This document shows, one piece after another, positions 7,743-10,360 of a stretch of DNA of 10,360 nt. This stretch comes from an uncultured Synechococcus sp. (GTDB lineage: Bacteria > Cyanobacteriota > Cyanobacteriia > PCC-6307 > Cyanobiaceae): contig CAJWAH010000042.1 of the NCBI GenBank assembly GCA_913020095.1, positions 1 through 10,360 on the forward strand. The letters are read 5' to 3'. The number at the start of each line of letters is the position of its first letter. Position 1 is the first letter of the stretch. A program made the translations under genes and the position numbers. The notes below the pieces were generated by a model. It was not told the origin of the DNA and did not search any database. It was given only the letters and a program-made list of their open reading frames with translations.

Positions 7743-8716
7743 CGCTGCACCAATTGCTGAACGGTCTCGACGATCTGATGGGGCTGGATGATCGTCAGGT
7801 TTTCCAACTTGCCGTTGTAAGGCGTTGGGATGTCTTGGCTGGACAGACGGATCGGCGGGGCATCGAGTTCATCGAAGCACTGCTCGGTGATCAGGGCGAT
7901 CAGCTCGGCGCCGATGCCGCCGGTCTTCATGCACTCTTCAACGATCACCACCCGGTGGGTCTTGGCGATGGAGCGCTTAATGGCCTCCATGTCGAAGGGC
8001 TTAAGGCTGATCAAATCGATCAGTTCAGGGTCGTAGCCCTGCTCCACCAGTTGCTTCACAGCCGCTTGGCAGTGGTGGCGCATGCGGGAGTAAGTGAGCA
8101 AGGTGACGTCCTTGCCCTCTCGCACCATCTCAGCCTTATCGAGCGCGAAGGTGTAGTCCCCTTCCGGCAGCTCTTCGCTGAGGTTGTACAGCAGCACGTG
8201 CTCAAAAAAGAGCACCGGGTTGTTGTCGCGAATCGCGGCCTTCATCAACCCCTTGGCATTGGTGGGGGTGCTGCAAGCCACGATCTTGATGCCCGGGACC
8301 GCGTGGAAATAGGCCTCGAGGCGCTGGCTGTGCTCGGCACCGAGCTGGCGGCCCACACCACCAGGTCCCCGCACCACCGTTGGGATCGTGAAGTTGCCGC
8401 CGCTGGTGTAGCGCAGCATCCCCATGTTGTTGGAGATCTGGTTGAAGGCCAGCAGCAGAAAGCCCATGTTCATGCCTTCCACGATCGGGCGCAAACCGGT
8501 CATGGCAGCACCAACCGCCATGCCTGTGAAGCTGTTTTCCGCAATCGGGGTATCGAGCACGCGCAGCTCGCCGTATTTCTCGTAGAGATCCTTGGTGACC
8601 TTGTAGGAACCGCCGTAATGGCCGACGTCCTCCCCCATCACACAGACATGGGCATCGCGGGCCATCTCTTCATCGATGGCTTCACGCAAGGCGTTGAACA
8701 GGAGGGTTTCAGCCAC
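7739..8716 (-). CDS. pdhB: Pyruvate dehydrogenase E1 component, beta subunit
   Basis: With PdhA this subunit forms the thiamine diphosphate-dependent E1 enzyme, which decarboxylates pyruvate and acetylates the lipoyl groups of E2 to give acetyl-CoA. Clear family motifs are [16 protein letters not shown] at the N-terminus, [16 protein letters not shown] (its Glu contacts the cofactor aminopyrimidine), [33 protein letters not shown] (active-site His), [14 protein letters not shown] and [12 protein letters not shown] choose the GTG at 8716-8714, giving 325 residues that begin just before the conserved [11 protein letters not shown] as in related proteins. A TTG at 8755 would add 13 residues rich in Pro and Ala that the family does not need. 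The TGA stop overlaps secD by ATGA. The pdhA and E2 genes are not in the window, as expected for cyanobacteria, where they are scattered. Confidence 0.95.
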   Translation of the reverse strand: MAETLLFNALREAIDEEMARDAHVCVMGEDVGHYGGSYKVTKDLYEKYGELRVLDTPIAENSFTGMAVGAAMTGLRPIVEGMNMGFLLLAFNQISNNMGMLRYTSGGNFTIPTVVRGPGGVGRQLGAEHSQRLEAYFHAVPGIKIVACSTPTNAKGLMKAAIRDNNPVLFFEHVLLYNLSEELPEGDYTFALDKAEMVREGKDVTLLTYSRMRHHCQAAVKQLVEQGYDPELIDLISLKPFDMEAIKRSIAKTHRVVIVEECMKTGGIGAELIALITEQCFDELDAPPIRLSSQDIPTPYNGKLENLTIIQPHQIVETVQQLVQR

Positions 8717-8763
8717 AGGGTCAGGCGCAGGCGGCGTGCCGAGCAAAGCCGGCAAGCGGCCAA

Positions 8764-8769
8764 CTTATC
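8764..8769 (-). promoter_or_regulatory. Possible -10 element before pdhB
   Basis: The minus strand reads GATAAG, four of six matches to TATAAT, 47 bases upstream of the preferred pdhB GTG, in the gap after the 31-residue gene. No matching -35 hexamer is found at 16-18 bases. A start of transcription here would leave room for the GTG but hardly for the TTG start at 8755. This is weak evidence, recorded because it lies in the only sizeable gap upstream of pdhB. Confidence 0.22.
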
Positions 8770-8792
8770 AGCGCCAGGCGGGGATAAGAGCC

Positions 8793-8888
8793 CTAGCCCC
8801 CGGCCGCAAAGGTGGCCAGCAGCAGCACCGAGAGCAGCAGGCCAGGGGAGAGCAGCAAGGCCAGCAACCCCAAATCGTGGGGAGTCAT
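8793..8888 (-). CDS. 31-residue hydrophobic mini-protein, unknown function
   Basis: The frame runs from ATG (8888-8886) to TAG (8795-8793). The product starts MTPHDLGLLALLLSPGLLLS, continues as a Leu/Val/Ala helix and ends TFAAGG. It is one transmembrane helix with almost no charge. It lies between the DUF3082 gene (23-base gap) and pdhB (76 bases to the GTG), on the same strand as both. There is no clear Shine-Dalgarno. The codons are Leu-rich CTG/CTC/TTG in a GC-rich genome, where chance hydrophobic frames do occur, so confidence is moderate. The size and pattern fit the tiny subunits of photosynthetic complexes, but I do not recognise a specific one. Confidence 0.5.
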   Translation of the reverse strand: MTPHDLGLLALLLSPGLLLSVLLLATFAAGG

Positions 8889-8911
8889 GGCAAGAGTTCA
8901 GCTAATCCAGG

Positions 8912-9199
8912 CTAGGCAGCCGGTTTGGTCTCGTTCTGGAAGACAGCCTGGAAAAACAGCAACAGCAAACCTGCCGCAATCAGGCCAAAGCTGAACACCG
9001 CCACACAACCGCTACCGATGATCAGTGTCTTCAGCGCCGTGGCGATCGACTGGGCGAACTGCTGGCTGTACTGGGGCGGATGCAGGCTGTAGTAGGTGAT
9101 CAACTTCAGGGTGATCCACACGGAGATCGCGCAGAACAAACCACTGGTGAGGCTGCCGCTGAGATAGCTCAGGGGCCCTTTGCTGGTGGGTTCAGCCAT
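8912..9199 (-). CDS. DUF3082 family membrane protein
   Basis: This 95-residue protein matches the pattern of the cyanobacterial DUF3082 family, a small membrane protein of unknown function found beside ispE. It begins [17 protein letters not shown], has one hydrophobic segment at about residues 16-36 ([17 protein letters not shown]), a loop with [13 protein letters not shown], and a long hydrophobic stretch at about 56-87, giving two or three helices. The ATG at 9199-9197 is chosen because it starts the conserved part; the frame remains open further upstream, but that extension is Arg/Pro-rich antisense sequence inside ispE. The start overlaps the ispE stop by eight bases, so the two are probably co-translated. 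Family assignment is from memory of the sequence pattern and context. Confidence 0.82.
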   Translation of the reverse strand: MAEPTSKGPLSYLSGSLTSGLFCAISVWITLKLITYYSLHPPQYSQQFAQSIATALKTLIIGSGCVAVFSFGLIAAGLLLLFFQAVFQNETKPAA

Positions 9200-9794
9200 G
9201 ACGCTCCGCAGTGAACTGGCAGATCCAGTGCTCAAAGCCATTCTCCGCCAACGCCGGAGCCAGGGTGCTCTGGGCGGCGGCGGCGGCCGGCTGATCGCTG
9301 TAGAGCGCAAACAGGCTCGGGCCCGATCCGCTCATCGCCACTTGCAGTGGATCGCCCACTGAGGCGAGCAAGGCCAATCCCTTTTGCACGCTTTCGTTCT
9401 CAGGTGCCACCACCTGCTGCAGGTCATTGCGCAACGGCGGCAACGGCGGCTGCTCAGCTTTGAGCCACGCCAGCAGCGGCGATTGGCGCAGCGCCTGACG
9501 CTGGCGCTCAAAATCAGCTTCCGAGCTGAGATAGCCCGAGCCCAGGCGCTCTTTGCAGAGGCCGTAGGCCCAAGGCGTACTGACACTGACGTTGGGATTT
9601 TTGATCAGCAGCACAGCGGGCTTAGCAACCGCAGCGATCGCTTCGAGCCGCTCCCCACGGCCAAAGCAGAGTTGTGTCCCGCCCTGCAGGCAAAAGGCCA
9701 CGTCGGATCCCAGTTGAGCCGCCAAGTTGTGCAGCTCCCCAGCGCTGAGCTGCAGATCCCAATAGCGGTTGAGCAGCAACAACGCCGTTGCGCC
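9192..9794 (-). CDS. ispE: 4-diphosphocytidyl-2-C-methyl-D-erythritol kinase, C-terminal part, cut at the 9794 junction
   Basis: IspE is a GHMP kinase that phosphorylates CDP-methylerythritol in the MEP pathway, which supplies isoprenoids for carotenoids, the phytyl tail of chlorophyll and quinones. About 200 residues remain of a usual 300-320. Visible parts are [14 protein letters not shown] (end of the ATP-loop helix), [39 protein letters not shown], and the C-terminal GHMP motif [13 protein letters not shown]. The expected preceding GGSSN/D of the ATP-binding loop is absent: the last cyanobacterial codon is the Gly at 9794-9792, then the frame reads Leu-Leu-Val and hits TAA at 9806-9804. 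The TTG at 9782 is not a genuine start. The loss of the first third is due to the sequence join, not to gradual decay. The gene overlaps the DUF3082 start by eight bases. Confidence 0.92.
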   Translation of the reverse strand, partial: GATALLLLNRYWDLQLSAGELHNLAAQLGSDVAFCLQGGTQLCFGRGERLEAIAAVAKPAVLLIKNPNVSVSTPWAYGLCKERLGSGYLSSEADFERQRQALRQSPLLAWLKAEQPPLPPLRNDLQQVVAPENESVQKGLALLASVGDPLQVAMSGSGPSLFALYSDQPAAAAAQSTLAPALAENGFEHWICQFTAERHG

Positions 9795-9875
9795 GAGCAG
9801 AACTTAGACCTTCTGCGCTCGCTGGCTGCTGTTGAGCGGCGGCGGCGGCGGCTGGCGCCTCAGGGCGGCCGGGCG
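9795..9875. other. Foreign sequence after the junction, upstream of the exchanger start
   Basis: This stretch no longer fits ispE and is the first part of the eukaryote-like tail. It contains a short (GGC)5 run at 9838-9852. The exchanger frame is open through it with no ATG, so it may be a 5' untranslated region or, less likely, further N-terminal coding sequence. I see no dinoflagellate spliced-leader sequence, no intron border I can trust, and no bacterial promoter. Confidence 0.45.
9838..9852 (+). repeat. (GGC)5 trinucleotide run
   Basis: Five GGC units in a row lie just upstream of the exchanger ATG. Short GC-rich triplet runs are common in GC-rich algal and dinoflagellate DNA; no function is implied. 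Confidence 0.6.
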
Positions 9876-10360
9876 ATGGACTCTCCCACCGCCGCGCTGA
9901 AGGCCGACCGCTCGGGCGGGCGGCGCCTGCGGGTGCGCAGGCGGCGCCGCCTCCAGGCGCTGCCTGCGCAGGCCGGCGTCGTGCTGGGGATGGTCGCGCT
10001 GCTGATCGCGTGGTACGGCGTCGTCGAGGTCCCGCCGGCCGGGCTGCCGCTCTTCGAGCCTGACGCGCCCGGCGACCAGCTCTCTGAGGGCTCTGCGCAA
10101 TTCCGCCAGCTCTCTGAGGAGTTGCGCCAGCTGTCTGAGGGCGCGCCGCCGCCGCCCGCGGCCGGCGGGTGCCAGGGGTTCCCCTCGCGCGTGACGCGCG
10201 GCCGGGGCAACTTCATCGCGCGGCCGGGCTGGGACGAGACGACGCAGACCGCGTGGGCCGACCGCGACGAGGACCGGTGGAAGGCGATCCTGCTGGCGAT
10301 CTCGGTGATGCTGTACATGTTCCTCGGCCTCGCGATCGTCTGCGACGAGTACTTCGAGGC
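9876..10360 (+). CDS. Eukaryotic-type Na+/Ca2+ exchanger (NCX/NCKX-like), N-terminal part, runs off the window
   Basis: The frame opens with ATG at 9876 (G at -3 and G at +4, a strong eukaryotic context) and stays open for 161 codons to the window end. The first 30 residues are basic (RRLRVRRRRR). A hydrophobic signal or anchor follows at about residues 33-50, then a Pro/Gly/Glu-rich, probably extracytosolic region with three QLSE units. From residue 135 it reads WKAILLAISVMLYMFLGLAI, followed by VCDEYFEA. That last part is the hallmark first core helix of NCX/NCKX cation/Ca2+ exchangers (NCX YMFLGVSI, NCKX LAIVCDDYF), just before the alpha-1 repeat, which lies beyond the window. Third codon positions are nearly all G or C, unlike the cyanobacterial genes. 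Dinoflagellate or other GC-rich algal origin is inferred. The second Met at residue 39 is an alternative start. Confidence 0.72.
   Translation, partial: MDSPTAALKADRSGGRRLRVRRRRRLQALPAQAGVVLGMVALLIAWYGVVEVPPAGLPLFEPDAPGDQLSEGSAQFRQLSEELRQLSEGAPPPPAAGGCQGFPSRVTRGRGNFIARPGWDETTQTAWADRDEDRWKAILLAISVMLYMFLGLAIVCDEYFE
10077..10140 (+). repeat. Three copies of a 13-base unit encoding QLSE in the exchanger loop
   Basis: CAGCTCTCTGAGG occurs at 10077-10089 and 10107-10119, and as CAGCTGTCTGAGG at 10128-10140. The spacings are 30 and 21 bases, both multiples of three, so the copies keep frame and encode QLSE each time. The last interval makes a heptad, QLSEELR, which could form a short coiled coil in the N-terminal loop. 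Confidence 0.65.

Noticed and set aside
7754..8905. 383-codon plus-strand open frame opposite pdhB
   Set aside because: It is the antisense of a highly conserved gene in GC-rich DNA, has no domain pattern, is rich in His/Gln/Arg and crosses the 31-residue gene; it is a shadow frame.
9200..9310. N-terminal extension of the DUF3082 frame upstream of 9199
   Set aside because: The added residues are Arg/Pro-rich and antisense-like within ispE; the natural protein starts at the ATG at 9199 next to the ispE stop.
9192..9782. Treating ispE as a short complete gene starting at TTG 9782
   Set aside because: This would lack the substrate-binding region and ATP loop of the GHMP fold, and homologous codons continue to 9794.
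1..9794. CRISPR array, tRNA, rRNA or insertion sequence
   Set aside because: No regularly spaced repeats, cloverleaf-like segments or transposase frames were seen; the genes fill the segment almost completely.
9795..9875. Dinoflagellate spliced leader, transposon end or att site at the junction
   Set aside because: I searched by eye for the conserved spliced-leader sequence, inverted repeats and target-site duplications and found none; only incidental short similarity is present.
9860..10318. Minus-strand open frame of 152 codons in the tail
   Set aside because: It is antisense to the exchanger frame, with Arg/Ser/Pro-rich composition typical of shadow frames in very GC-rich coding DNA.

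Overview
The window reads as two joined pieces of DNA. Bases 1 to about 9794 are a compact, gene-dense segment from a marine picocyanobacterium (Synechococcus/Cyanobium type). The evidence is a Psb28 photosystem II assembly protein, a plant/cyanobacterial-type pyruvate dehydrogenase E1 beta, a DUF3082 protein next to ispE, and very short spacers. Bases from about 9795 to 10360 are unlike this: they are extremely GC-rich, with G or C at nearly every third codon position. They carry the start of a eukaryotic-looking Na+/Ca2+ (or Na+/Ca2+,K+) exchanger, most like those of dinoflagellates or other GC-rich algae.

Layout. Plus strand, left: 3' end of mnmH (tRNA 2-selenouridine synthase), psb28, and two tandem AI-2E/UPF0118 family membrane proteins. 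Middle: a 34-residue single-helix protein on the minus strand that abuts the second AI-2E gene, then an uncharacterised lipoprotein on the plus strand. Minus strand, right, in transcription order (high to low coordinates): ispE (broken at 9794), a DUF3082 membrane protein, a 31-residue hydrophobic mini-protein, pdhB, secD, secF, a 68-residue two-helix membrane protein and an exported HEWGHH zinc metallopeptidase. No tRNA, rRNA, CRISPR, IS element or gene-free stretch above 300 bases was seen.

How the genes relate. The minus-strand block is organised as one transcription unit. Four consecutive gene pairs (pdhB/secD, secD/secF, secF/68-aa protein, 68-aa protein/metallopeptidase) each share a 4-base ATGA stop/start overlap, and ispE overlaps the DUF3082 gene by 8 bases. 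SecD and SecF form the proton-driven accessory complex of the Sec translocon. The small membrane protein and the exported peptidase coupled behind them are candidates for an export or quality-control role, which is inference only. IspE and PdhB serve isoprenoid and acetyl-CoA synthesis and have no obvious functional tie to Sec.

Main oddities. (1) The join near 9794/9795 cuts ispE inside its ATP-binding region and is followed directly by eukaryote-like sequence; an assembly or library chimera is the most likely cause, an insertion in an algal nuclear genome the less likely and more exciting one. (2) The ATGA ladder. (3) Two mini-proteins of 31 and 34 residues and one of 68 residues that standard annotation easily misses.
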